From: Candidatus Hydrogenedens sp.
GTDB lineage: Bacteria > Hydrogenedentota > Hydrogenedentia > Hydrogenedentales > Hydrogenedentaceae
DNA length: 10,000 nucleotides
Assembly (NCBI GenBank): GCA_020216745.1
Contig: JAIWNQ010000194.1
Span: 1 to 10,000 of the forward strand
Direction: 5' to 3'
The notes under the pieces were generated by a model. That model saw only the letters and a list, made by a program, of their open reading frames with translations, did no database searches and was not told the origin of the DNA. Positions 1 to 7,542 of the stretch are shown here, piece by piece. Numbering within the stretch: position 1 is the first letter of the stretch; each line of letters opens with the position of its first letter. A program made the position numbers and the translations under genes.

Positions 1-89
1 CGATAGCGATGGCGGAGCAGTTACGGTTTGCTATCCGAGAAGGTGGACGCACTGTTGGTGCTGGCGTCGTAAGTAAAATCATTGAATAA
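1..89 (+). CDS. tuf: Elongation factor Tu, C-terminal end only (partial)
   Basis: The reading frame enters at base 3 and gives 28 residues ending in a TAA at 87-89. The tail contains LRFAIREGGRTVGAGVV, the near-invariant last strands of EF-Tu domain 3. EF-Tu is the GTPase that delivers aminoacyl-tRNA to the ribosome A site in the cytoplasm. The GTPase domain lies before the window. The extreme C-terminus (SKIIE) is variable between phyla. Its position just ahead of rpmG, tRNA-Trp and secE is the common bacterial arrangement and supports the call. No terminator is visible after the stop (90-124 is AT-rich with no GC-rich hairpin), so read-through into rpmG is likely. Confidence 0.96.
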   Translation, partial: IAMAEQLRFAIREGGRTVGAGVVSKIIE

Positions 90-124
90 TAATATATAAT
101 ATAATAATATGAGGAAAGACTCCC

Positions 125-274
125 ATGCGGGAACAAGTAATATTACAATGTATGGAATGTAAACGTAAGAATTACACAACCACTCGGGAAAAGAGAAAAC
201 ATCCTGAGAGGTTGGAAATAAAGAAATTTTGCAAATTTGACCGTAAGCACACAGTACATCGTGAAATGAAATAA
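125..274 (+). CDS. rpmG: 50S ribosomal protein L33
   Basis: The gene encodes 49 residues starting MREQVILQC, with ATG at 125 and a GAGG Shine-Dalgarno at 111-114. L33 is a small protein of the large subunit near the E site. The sequence shows the family core: CMEC at residues 9-12, KNYTTTREKRKHPERLE in the middle and RKHTVHRE near the end. Length is typical. The zinc-ribbon has only three of the four usual cysteines (C9, C12, C36); the fourth position, in FCKFDRKH, is aspartate 39. L33 exists in zinc-binding and cysteine-free forms, so this is an intermediate. It lies between tuf and tRNA-Trp and is probably co-transcribed with them. Confidence 0.95.
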   Translation: MREQVILQCMECKRKNYTTTREKRKHPERLEIKKFCKFDRKHTVHREMK

Positions 275-293
275 AATTAGTTTTGAAGGATGC

Positions 294-369
294 AGGCCTG
301 TAGCACAATTGGTAGTGCGGCGGCCTCCAAAGCCGAAGGTTGGGGGTTCGAGTCCCTCCAGGCCTGCCA
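294..369 (+). tRNA. tRNA-Trp (anticodon CCA)
   Basis: The cloverleaf folds by hand. The acceptor AGGCCTG (294-300) pairs fully with CAGGCCT (359-365). The D stem is GCAC/GTGC (303-306 with 315-318). The anticodon loop CTCCAAA (325-331) carries CCA at 327-329. The T stem GGGGG/CCCTC (342-346 with 354-358) closes a TTCGAGT loop. The discriminator is G366 and the 3' CCA is encoded (367-369). Pair 27-43 is a G-A mismatch at the top of the anticodon stem. A tRNA-Trp between rpmG and secE is a conserved arrangement in many phyla. No promoter of its own is obvious, so it is probably cut from the r-protein transcript. Confidence 0.97.
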
Positions 370-423
370 GTACTTTGAATATAAAGTTGAAGGAAAAGAT
401 AAATTTTTAGAAGGTAAATACAC

Positions 424-672
424 ATGTCAAAAACAGTATTAAGCGTAGAAGAAAAACAGGAACGTGGGCTTAAAGCATTATATGTTAAGGCGAAGAACTT
501 TCTTCTCGAAGTTAAATCGGAGTTAGAAAAAGTTACCTGGCCAACTGTAGATGATTTGAAAGTTTCGACAAAGGTAACTATGATTATGTTGGTGATTATG
601 GCGGTAATTATTTTTGCCTTTGATGTTACCTTTGCCCAAGTAATGTTATTTATTCTCGGAATAGCCTCTTAA
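424..672 (+). CDS. secE: Preprotein translocase subunit SecE
   Basis: The product has 82 residues, ATG at 424, with an AAGG Shine-Dalgarno at 411-414. SecE clamps the two halves of SecY in the inner-membrane Sec channel. The amphipathic helix motif SELEKVTWPT is at residues 32-41, followed by a hydrophobic membrane segment at about 52-80. The protein therefore has one C-terminal membrane span, as in most bacteria, rather than the three of E. coli. Length is typical of the short form. The gene is followed by nusG after 23 bases, the near-universal secE-nusG pairing. Recognition rests on the KVTWP motif, topology and synteny. Confidence 0.96.
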   Translation: MSKTVLSVEEKQERGLKALYVKAKNFLLEVKSELEKVTWPTVDDLKVSTKVTMIMLVIMAVIIFAFDVTFAQVMLFILGIAS

Positions 673-682
673 GACTAATAAC

Positions 683-698
683 AAGGAGACCATCGGTG
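683..698 (+). promoter_or_regulatory. Ribosome binding site fixing the GTG start of nusG
   Basis: AAGGAG at 683-688 lies seven bases before GTG at 696-698. No ATG occurs in frame until residue 153, inside the conserved region, so this site decides a GTG start and gives NusG its long N-terminal tail. Confidence 0.75.
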
Positions 699-1355
699 AC
701 AGAACGTGATAAAAAAGAAACAACAATTAAGAAAGAAGGAGCAGAAAGTTCCGATGTTGGAACAGTGCCTACACGTGAAAAGTTATTAAGGCCTGTTCCT
801 GAAGACGGAATTCCTCGCCGGTGGTATGCCCTTCATGTTCTTACCGCAAAGGAATACGAAGTTTGTGATAAACTTATTAAGGGTGCAAAGCAACGGGGAA
901 TAGAGGATTTAGTGGTTAATGTGTTGGTCCCTAAAGAACGAGTAACCGAACGACGTGGTGGAACACCAAAGGTGGTCGAACATAAATGTTTTCCGGGCTA
1001 TGTGCTTGTGCAATTGCCGGAGCATCCTGAAAAATATGAAGATGTCTGGTCGTTAATACGTGAGACGCCGGGGATTACTGGTTTTGTCAGTAGTCGAAGA
1101 AACGTCCCAACACCTATTCCCGATGAAGAAGTGGAAGGTATAATCGCTATTATGACTGGAGAAGAAGAGGCTCCTAAACCCAAATTGGAATTTTCTGTTG
1201 GTGACCGTGTAAAAATTGTAGAAGGACCATTTGCTAACTTTGTCGGTAAAATTGAAGAAATCAACGCCGAACGTGGTGCGTTAAAAATATCCGTCGAAAT
1301 TTTTAATAGAGTTACAACAATAGAAGTTGAAACGTGGCAAGTAGAAACATTTTGA
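696..1355 (+). CDS. nusG: Transcription termination/antitermination factor NusG
   Basis: The protein has 219 residues with a GTG start. NusG binds the RNA polymerase clamp, reduces pausing, and links polymerase to Rho or to ribosomal protein S10. The NGN domain covers about residues 41-155: RRWYALHVLTAKEYEV at its start, the CFPGYVLVQL strand at 98-107, and TPGITGFV. The KOW domain covers about 166-219, with VGDRVKIVEGPFANFVGKI and the closing RVTTIEVETWQVE. Compared with the usual length of about 180, it carries roughly 40 extra charged residues at the N-terminus (lysine/glutamate rich, no predicted fold by eye). That tail depends on the GTG start, which has a good Shine-Dalgarno. The gene lies between secE and rplK, as is standard. 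Confidence 0.97.
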   Translation: MTERDKKETTIKKEGAESSDVGTVPTREKLLRPVPEDGIPRRWYALHVLTAKEYEVCDKLIKGAKQRGIEDLVVNVLVPKERVTERRGGTPKVVEHKCFPGYVLVQLPEHPEKYEDVWSLIRETPGITGFVSSRRNVPTPIPDEEVEGIIAIMTGEEEAPKPKLEFSVGDRVKIVEGPFANFVGKIEEINAERGALKISVEIFNRVTTIEVETWQVETF

Positions 1356-1381
1356 TTGAGATAAAATGAAAGGTAAAAAAT

Positions 1382-1807
1382 ATGCCTCCTAAAAAGTTAA
1401 AAGCCATTGTAAAATTACAAGTTCCAGCAGGGCAAGCAACCCCTGCACCGCCCGTAGGTCCTGCGTTAGGACAACATGGGGTTAATATTATGGACTTTGT
1501 CCGTCAATTTAACGACAGGACTAAAGACCAACAGGGTATGATTATCCCTGTCGTTATATCTATTTTTGAGGACAAATCCTTTTCCTTTATTACCAAAACA
1601 CCACCAGCCGCCGTTTTATTAAAGAAGGCAGCCAAATTAGCCAAGGGTTCAGGTGAACCTAATCGGAACAAAGTGGGTGAAGTCACAGAAGCACAAATCG
1701 AGGAAATTGCAAAATTAAAGATGCCTGACCTTAATGCTGGTTCTCTTGAAACAGCAAAGAGCATGATTCGCGGAACCGCAAGAAGTATGGGCATCGTTGT
1801 AAAATAA
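1382..1807 (+). CDS. rplK: 50S ribosomal protein L11
   Basis: The product has 141 residues, exactly the usual length. ATG at 1382 is preceded by AAAGG at 1369-1373. L11 forms the GTPase-associated centre on 23S rRNA and is the thiostrepton target. The N-terminal domain shows the hallmark proline stretch [16 protein letters not shown] (residues 19-34) with the two prolines, at 23 and 26, that line the thiostrepton site. The C-terminal rRNA-binding domain spans about 75-141, with [19 protein letters not shown] and the closing TARSMGIVV. It starts 26 bases after nusG and is followed, after 82 bases carrying a regulatory hairpin, by rplA. Nothing is unusual in the protein. Confidence 0.98.
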   Translation: MPPKKLKAIVKLQVPAGQATPAPPVGPALGQHGVNIMDFVRQFNDRTKDQQGMIIPVVISIFEDKSFSFITKTPPAAVLLKKAAKLAKGSGEPNRNKVGEVTEAQIEEIAKLKMPDLNAGSLETAKSMIRGTARSMGIVVK

Positions 1808-1842
1808 CATTAAAAGTCATAAATATTTAGTAACTCTTAACC

Positions 1843-1882
1843 GTGGGAGGACAGCAAACCTGTCCGATTGAACCACAGGAGG
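1843..1882 (+). promoter_or_regulatory. Ribosomal protein L1 mRNA target hairpin with the rplA Shine-Dalgarno
   Basis: The RNA folds as an outer 4-bp helix GTGG/CCAC (1843-1846 with 1873-1876), an asymmetric internal loop, and a 6-bp inner helix GGACAG/CTGTCC (1849-1854 with 1860-1865) closed by the loop CAAAC. The left strand GTGGGAGG and right strand GATTGAACCAC match the L1-binding region of 23S rRNA (E. coli GTGGGAGG on one side, TTGAAAUACCAC-like on the other) and the known mRNA mimics. AGGAGG (1877-1882), the rplA ribosome binding site, directly abuts the helix, seven bases before the ATG. L1 bound here would block rplA translation: free L1 represses its own synthesis. The fold is seen in the sequence; the function is inferred from the family. 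Confidence 0.85.
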
Positions 1883-1889
1883 ATAAAAA

Positions 1890-2609
1890 ATGGCAAAAGT
1901 CAGTAAACGAATGAGGGAACTATATAAAAAGGTTGATAGTTCCCGCTATTATTCCCTATCCGAAGCGGCACGAATTGTAAAAGAATGTGCTACTGCCAAG
2001 TTTGACGAGACGATTGAGTTAGCCTTCCTATTGGGTGTTGACCCCAGACATGCTGAGCAAATGGTTCGTGGTGCGGTATCTTTGCCCCATGGGACAGGCA
2101 AGAAAATTCGAGTCGTTGCTTTCTGTAAACAAGAAGAACAAATCAAAGCAGCTAAAGAAGCCGGTGCTATTGAAGCTGGTGCAGAAGACCTTATCGAAAA
2201 AGTGCAGGGCGGTTGGTTAGACTTTGATGCGGCAGTAGCTTCACCGGATATGATGGGACAGGTTGGTAAATTAGGTAAAATCTTAGGTCCACGTGGATTA
2301 ATGCCCAGTCCTAAAGCGGGAACTGTTACTCCTAACATAGGCTCTGCAGTTGCCGAGATCATGAAAGGTAAAATAGAGTTCCGTGTAGATAAAAACGCAA
2401 ATATCCATGTCCCTATCGGAAAGGCAAGCTTCACACCGGAACAGATTGAAGAAAATGCGGCGACTGTAATCTCTGCAATTATAAAAGCACGCCCTGCTTC
2501 CCTTAAAGGTACTTACTTAAAAACGTGTTGTATCTGTTCTACAATGGGTCCGGGTGTGAAATTAGACCCCGCTGCATTAACCGCAAAATATCGTGGTGGC
2601 ACCTCGTAA
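1890..2609 (+). CDS. rplA: 50S ribosomal protein L1
   Basis: The protein has 239 residues; typical bacterial L1 is 225-240. L1 binds helices 76-78 of 23S rRNA, forms the mobile stalk that releases deacylated tRNA from the E site, and represses its own mRNA. Domain I starts with the conserved SKRMRELYKKVD and includes the strand KFDETIELAFLLGVDPRHAEQ. The L1 signature GKLGKILGPRGLMPSPKAGTV lies around residues 126-146 in domain II. The C-terminal part of domain I ends with STMGPGVKLD. Unusual cysteines occur just before that motif (CCICSTMGPG, where many L1 proteins read TSTMGPG). The start is fixed by the strong AGGAGG. It is the last r-protein gene here: rplJ and rplL do not follow. Confidence 0.98.
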   Translation: MAKVSKRMRELYKKVDSSRYYSLSEAARIVKECATAKFDETIELAFLLGVDPRHAEQMVRGAVSLPHGTGKKIRVVAFCKQEEQIKAAKEAGAIEAGAEDLIEKVQGGWLDFDAAVASPDMMGQVGKLGKILGPRGLMPSPKAGTVTPNIGSAVAEIMKGKIEFRVDKNANIHVPIGKASFTPEQIEENAATVISAIIKARPASLKGTYLKTCCICSTMGPGVKLDPAALTAKYRGGTS

Positions 2610-2661
2610 AGTATGAGCAAAAATAGAAGTGTATACCTAAAAGCAAAATAAAGGCATAGTT

Positions 2662-3864
2662 ATGATGAACAAAGAAGGAATTTTATTTACATCGGAATCC
2701 GTAACGGATGGGCATCCTGACAAGGTAGCGGATATTATCTCGGACACAGTTCTGGATGCCATGTTAGAACAGGACCCCTATAGCCGTGTTGCATGTGAAA
2801 CATTAGTTAAAACGAATTTGTGTGTTGTAGCAGGTGAGATAACTACACACGCTAAAGTTGATATTACCTCAGTAGTTCGGCAAGCCATTTTGGATATTGG
2901 CTATGGTTCGGGTTATGTTGGTTTTAATGGTGAAACATGCTCAATTCTTGTTGCCCTTGAAAAACAGTCTGTCGATATTGCCCGTGGTGTAGATGCGTCA
3001 TCAGACCATGAACAAGGTGCTGGCGACCAGGGGATGATGTTCGGTTTTGCGGTTCGTGAAACTCCTGAATTAATGCCATTACCAATATCGTTAGCCCATA
3101 AGTTAGGTTTACAACTTCGTAAAATGCGTAAAGAGAAGATTCTCCCCTGGTTAATGCCAGATGGAAAGTCCCAAGTTACTGTTGAATACGTTAATGGGAA
3201 ACCAGTTCGTATCGACACAGTAGTGGTGTCGAATCAACACCTTCCCTTGTATGGTGGATTAAACCCTACACCACAAGAATTGAAAAAAGAGCATGATGAA
3301 ATTGAAGAGGCAATTGTTGAAAACGTTATTAAACCGACATTACCAAAAGAATTGGTCAAGGGAGATATAAAATATTTTGTTAATCCGACAGGCCGATTTG
3401 TTACAGGTGGTCCGGTAGGTGATTGTGGGCTTACAGGTAGGAAAATCATTGTTGATACGTATGGTGGGATGGGTCGACATGGTGGGGGTGCTTTCAGTGG
3501 CAAAGACCCGACAAAGGTAGACCGCAGTGCAGCATATATGGCACGATATATTGCTAAAAATATCGTCTCGGCTGGACTTGCAGACCGTTGTGAGGTTCAG
3601 TTGGCTTATGCTATCGGTGTTGCAAAACCTGTATCTATAAATGTATCTACTTTCGGCACTGGTAAAATTGAGGATATAAAGTTAGCAAAGATATTACAAG
3701 AAGTTTTTGATTGCCGTCCTGCGGTTATTATCGAATTCCTTAATCTTCGCAAACCGCAATACAAAAAGACTGCCAGTTATGGGCATTTTGGTCGTGAAGA
3801 CCAAGGTTTCCGCTGGGAAGAGACGGATTCTGTAAATATTTTACGTGAAAAGACGGGAATATAA
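2662..3864 (+). CDS. metK: S-adenosylmethionine synthase (methionine adenosyltransferase)
   Basis: This 400-residue cytoplasmic enzyme makes S-adenosylmethionine from methionine and ATP, releasing phosphate and diphosphate. It shows the N-terminal [20 protein letters not shown] with the catalytic histidine 18, the ATP-binding hexapeptide GAGDQG at 119-124, and the phosphate-binding [19 protein letters not shown] from about residue 274. Ending and length are typical of the classical bacterial family. Two adjacent ATG codons (2662 and 2665) could serve; AAGG at 2651-2654 is spaced for the first. It follows rplA by 52 bases without a recognisable terminator or strong promoter between, so transcription with the r-protein genes is plausible. 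No SAM riboswitch fold is apparent; 52 bases would be too short for a SAM-I type. Confidence 0.98.
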   Translation: MMNKEGILFTSESVTDGHPDKVADIISDTVLDAMLEQDPYSRVACETLVKTNLCVVAGEITTHAKVDITSVVRQAILDIGYGSGYVGFNGETCSILVALEKQSVDIARGVDASSDHEQGAGDQGMMFGFAVRETPELMPLPISLAHKLGLQLRKMRKEKILPWLMPDGKSQVTVEYVNGKPVRIDTVVVSNQHLPLYGGLNPTPQELKKEHDEIEEAIVENVIKPTLPKELVKGDIKYFVNPTGRFVTGGPVGDCGLTGRKIIVDTYGGMGRHGGGAFSGKDPTKVDRSAAYMARYIAKNIVSAGLADRCEVQLAYAIGVAKPVSINVSTFGTGKIEDIKLAKILQEVFDCRPAVIIEFLNLRKPQYKKTASYGHFGREDQGFRWEETDSVNILREKTGI

Positions 3865-3936
3865 GGCTTATTATTTTATAATCACATTGCCATCCCTAAA
3901 ATGGGAGCAGATACCTGCGGAGAGAACCTTCGAGGT

Positions 3937-5484
3937 TTATTCCCATTCTATAGTTGCAGGTGGTTTTGAGGTAACATCTATTAGAACGCGATTAATTCCA
4001 TGAACTTCGTTACAAATGCGACTGGCAACTTTTTGAATTACATCATGAGGAAAACGGAACCAATCTGCGGTCATGGCATCTTCGGAAGTTACCGCCCGAA
4101 GGACGCACACCTCTTTATAAGTTCGTTCATCCCCTTGTACTCCGACACTTTTTACGGGTAACAAACATACAAAAGCCTGCCAGATTTGATTATATAATCC
4201 TGCTTTTCGAATTTCCTCTATAAAAATAGCATCTGCCTCGCGTAAGGTATTCAATCGTTCTTCGGTTACTTCGCCGATACATCGCACAGCAAGCCCCGGT
4301 CCCGGAAACGGATGGCGATGTATAATCTCTTCTGGAATCCCTAATTGTTTTCCCACATCTCTGACTTCATCTTTGAATAGTTCACGAAGAGGCTCTATTA
4401 ATTGTAGATTCATTTTTTCTGGTAATCCCCCTACATTGTGATGACTTTTTATTGTTGATGATGGACCCCCAGTTGCAGAAACAGACTCAATCACGTCCGG
4501 GTATAATGTTCCTTGAGCAAGGAAAGACAAGTCTCCCAATTTTTTTGCCTCCTTCTCAAAAACGTCAATAAATAGTGAACCGATAATCTTCCTTTTCTGT
4601 TCTGGCTCTGTAACTCCTTTTAATTGGTTCAAGAAAAGGTCTTGTGCCTTTACACAATGTAGATTAATATGGAAATTATCGCGGAATATCTTTTCTACCA
4701 TTTCAGGCTCGCCTTTACGAAGCAAGCCATTGTCTACAAAAACACAATGTAAATTATCACCAATTGCCCGATGAAGCAACACAGCAGTGACGCTTGAGTC
4801 GACGCCACCACTTAAAGCACATAGTACTTTTTTCCCATTAATTTTCTCTTTCAATTCCTGCACTGTGTGGGTTATAAAATTACCCATTGTCCATGAAGAA
4901 TCTGCTTTACAGATGTTATGCACAAAGTTTGATATGATTTTTTGTCCTTCTGGTGTGTGGACCACTTCTGGATGAAATTGGACCCCATAAAATTTCTGTT
5001 CATAATTTTCGATAACTGCGTATCGACAATTTGCAGTGGCTCCTGTTGGGGTAAAACCTGGTGGTAATTCTGTAACATGGTCTCCATGACTCATCCAGAC
5101 AGGTGTTTCTTTATGGATACCCTTTAATAATTCAGAATGATTTTTATGTTTAAGGTAAGCAATACCATATTCCTTTTGTGTTGCTGGTTCCACTTTCCCA
5201 CCGAGAAGATGGGCAAATATTTGCACACCATAACAAATCCCCAAAATAGGAACGTTGAGTTTGAAAATTTCAGGGTTTGGTAAAGGAGCGTTCGGCTGAT
5301 GAACACTCGCTGGACCCCCACTTAACACAAGTCCCACTAAGTTTGGCGATTTAATTTTCTCTAAAGATGTGTTGTAAGGCAAGATAATGCTATACACACC
5401 TGATTCACGAATACGTCGGGCAATAAGTTTGCTATATTGAGCACCGAAATCTAAGACAACAATAACGGGTCCGTTATATTCCAT
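3937..5484 (-). CDS. guaA: GMP synthase (glutamine-hydrolysing)
   Basis: This 515-residue cytoplasmic enzyme converts XMP to GMP using ATP and the ammonia from glutamine. The class I amidotransferase domain (about 1-195) has the nucleophile in GICYGVQ (Cys84) and the rest of the triad in GVQFHPEV (His171, Glu173). The ATP pyrophosphatase domain follows, with the P-loop LSGGVDSS at about 224-231. The C-terminal dimerisation domain closes with the conserved TSKPPATIEWE. Length is standard and every catalytic residue is present. It begins 6 bases after the guaB stop. Its Shine-Dalgarno GAGG (5494-5497) lies within the last codons of guaB, so translation is probably coupled. It converges on metK with 72 bases between the stops. 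Confidence 0.98.
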   Translation of the reverse strand: MEYNGPVIVVLDFGAQYSKLIARRIRESGVYSIILPYNTSLEKIKSPNLVGLVLSGGPASVHQPNAPLPNPEIFKLNVPILGICYGVQIFAHLLGGKVEPATQKEYGIAYLKHKNHSELLKGIHKETPVWMSHGDHVTELPPGFTPTGATANCRYAVIENYEQKFYGVQFHPEVVHTPEGQKIISNFVHNICKADSSWTMGNFITHTVQELKEKINGKKVLCALSGGVDSSVTAVLLHRAIGDNLHCVFVDNGLLRKGEPEMVEKIFRDNFHINLHCVKAQDLFLNQLKGVTEPEQKRKIIGSLFIDVFEKEAKKLGDLSFLAQGTLYPDVIESVSATGGPSSTIKSHHNVGGLPEKMNLQLIEPLRELFKDEVRDVGKQLGIPEEIIHRHPFPGPGLAVRCIGEVTEERLNTLREADAIFIEEIRKAGLYNQIWQAFVCLLPVKSVGVQGDERTYKEVCVLRAVTSEDAMTADWFRFPHDVIQKVASRICNEVHGINRVLIDVTSKPPATIEWE

Positions 5485-5490
5485 AAATTA

Positions 5491-7013
<1,523 letters not shown>

Positions 7014-7032
7014 CCCGGAAGTGGCTCCCGGG
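7014..7032 (-). promoter_or_regulatory. GC-rich hairpin at the 5' end of the guaB leader
   Basis: CCCGG (7014-7018) and CCGGG (7028-7032) form a 5-bp GC stem with a nine-base loop, in otherwise very AT-rich DNA. The predicted guaB transcript would start at or within a base or two of 7032, so the stem would sit at the very 5' end of the guaBA mRNA. Such end stems often protect mRNA from decay or present a regulator site. There is no T-run after it in this direction, so an intrinsic terminator is unlikely. The role is inferred. Confidence 0.5.
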
Positions 7033-7038
7033 TATATA

Positions 7039-7067
7039 ATTATAAAGCAATTAAATTACATATGCAA
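7039..7067 (-). promoter_or_regulatory. Promoter of guaBA (sigma70 type)
   Basis: Read on the - strand, TTGCAT (7062-7067) is a -35 element, followed by a 17-base spacer and a perfect TATAAT -10 (7039-7044). The expected start point is near 7032-7033, giving a leader of about 70 bases before the guaB ATG. This is the best promoter match in the window and correctly faces guaB. Confidence 0.7.
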
Positions 7068-7215
7068 AATAAAAAATACTATTTTGACCAAAACCTTTTA
7101 TATTTTACACGTTGTACTTAAATTGTTTTGTAGAGGTTTTCTTTATAAGATTAATGATTTAATTAAATAGACATAGTATAAAAAGGATTTTAAATAAAAC
7201 TGTTATATATATTAT
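7068..7215. other. AT-rich intergenic stretch with no gene seen
   Basis: Together with the leader, promoters and hairpin around it, this fills the 313-base gap between guaB and tRNA-Arg. It is strongly AT-rich, with T and A runs and no open reading frame with a Shine-Dalgarno, no clear inverted repeat and no recognisable RNA fold. It lies upstream of both the guaB promoter (- strand) and the tRNA-Arg promoter (+ strand), so it may act as upstream promoter DNA for both. Confidence 0.5.
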
Positions 7216-7243
7216 TTAGACTTAAATACAGAATTTATGATAT
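7216..7243 (+). promoter_or_regulatory. Possible promoter of tRNA-Arg
   Basis: TTAGAC (7216-7221) with a 16-base spacer and TGATAT (7238-7243) is a moderate sigma70-like match. A shifted -10, TATTCT at 7241-7246, would give a longer 19-base spacer. The tRNA begins at 7277, about 30 bases further on, a normal leader for a tRNA gene. The AT-richness of the region makes chance matches likely, so this is tentative. Confidence 0.35.
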
Positions 7244-7276
7244 TCTAATATATATAAATGAAGAACTATTGTATGT

Positions 7277-7353
7277 GCGCCTGTAGCTCAGTTGGATAGA
7301 GCACTTGCCTCCGGAGCAAGGGGCCGTGGGTTCAAATCCCGCCGGGCGCGCCA
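7277..7353 (+). tRNA. tRNA-Arg (anticodon CCG)
   Basis: The acceptor GCGCCTG (7277-7283) pairs with CGGGCGC (7343-7349) with one G-T pair. The D arm TAGCTCAGTTGGATAGAGC is canonical. The anticodon stem CTTGC/GCAAG (7304-7308 with 7316-7320) closes the loop CTCCGGA with CCG at 7311-7313. The T loop is TTCAAAT. The discriminator is G7350 and CCA is encoded (7351-7353). The sequence resembles E. coli tRNA-Arg(CCG). It reads CGG codons. A run of seven T follows directly (7354-7360) and may help end transcription. The gene stands alone between guaBA and the signalling gene. Confidence 0.97.
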
Positions 7354-7370
7354 TTTTTTTGTTAGCACTC

Positions 7371-7398
7371 CTCTATAATTGATAGAATTATAATAGAG
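7371..7398. repeat. AT-rich imperfect inverted repeat between tRNA-Arg and the FHA/HD-GYP gene
   Basis: CTCTAT (7371-7376) pairs with ATAGAG (7393-7398), and AATT (7377-7380) with AATT (7386-7389), leaving a three-base bulge and a short loop. No T-run follows on the + strand, so it is not a standard terminator of tRNA-Arg. It could be a weak processing or stop signal, or a protein-binding site upstream of the signalling gene. The dyad is visible; any function is unknown. Confidence 0.4.
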
Positions 7399-7481
7399 AT
7401 GAGAATTAAAAAATTGTTTGATTGAAAAATAAAGTTTAACCTTTCTTTTGTTAAATTTATTATTATGAGAACAAATAAGAT

Positions 7482-7510
7482 TTCATTCTTGTTCATTTTT
7501 TAGATAAAAT
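7482..7510 (+). promoter_or_regulatory. Possible promoter of the FHA/HD-GYP gene
   Basis: TTCATT (7482-7487), a 17-base spacer and TAAAAT (7505-7510) form a weak sigma70-like site 33 bases ahead of the ATG at 7543. The -35 is poor and the region is AT-rich, so this is only a candidate. The Shine-Dalgarno AAGGA at 7530-7534 is clear. Confidence 0.3.
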
Positions 7511-7542
7511 TTAAACGAACAGTAGTAGTAAGGAAACAAGCA

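Noticed and set aside
21..425. A 134-codon open frame on the - strand across the end of tuf, rpmG and tRNA-Trp, including the peptide GGTRTPNLRLWRPP
   Set aside because: It is the antisense of tRNA-Trp and of real genes. This peptide is a well-known false protein produced by reading tRNA genes backwards; there is no supporting Shine-Dalgarno or conserved domain.
2610..2661. A SAM riboswitch or independent promoter ahead of metK
   Set aside because: The gap of 52 bases is too short for SAM-I and shows no paired helices typical of the smaller SAM classes. The possible -10-like words have no partner -35 at a suitable spacing.
3891..3937. Small hairpins between metK and guaA (TCCC/GGGA at about 3893-3904, AACCT/AGGTT at 3925-3937) as a bidirectional terminator
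   Set aside because: Stems are only 4-5 bp and no T-run follows on either strand. Convergent genes should need a terminator here, but the sequence does not support a specific call.
7354..7360. Run of seven T after tRNA-Arg as a standard intrinsic terminator
   Set aside because: No separate GC-rich hairpin precedes it; the only stem is the tRNA itself. It may contribute to termination but cannot be called as one.
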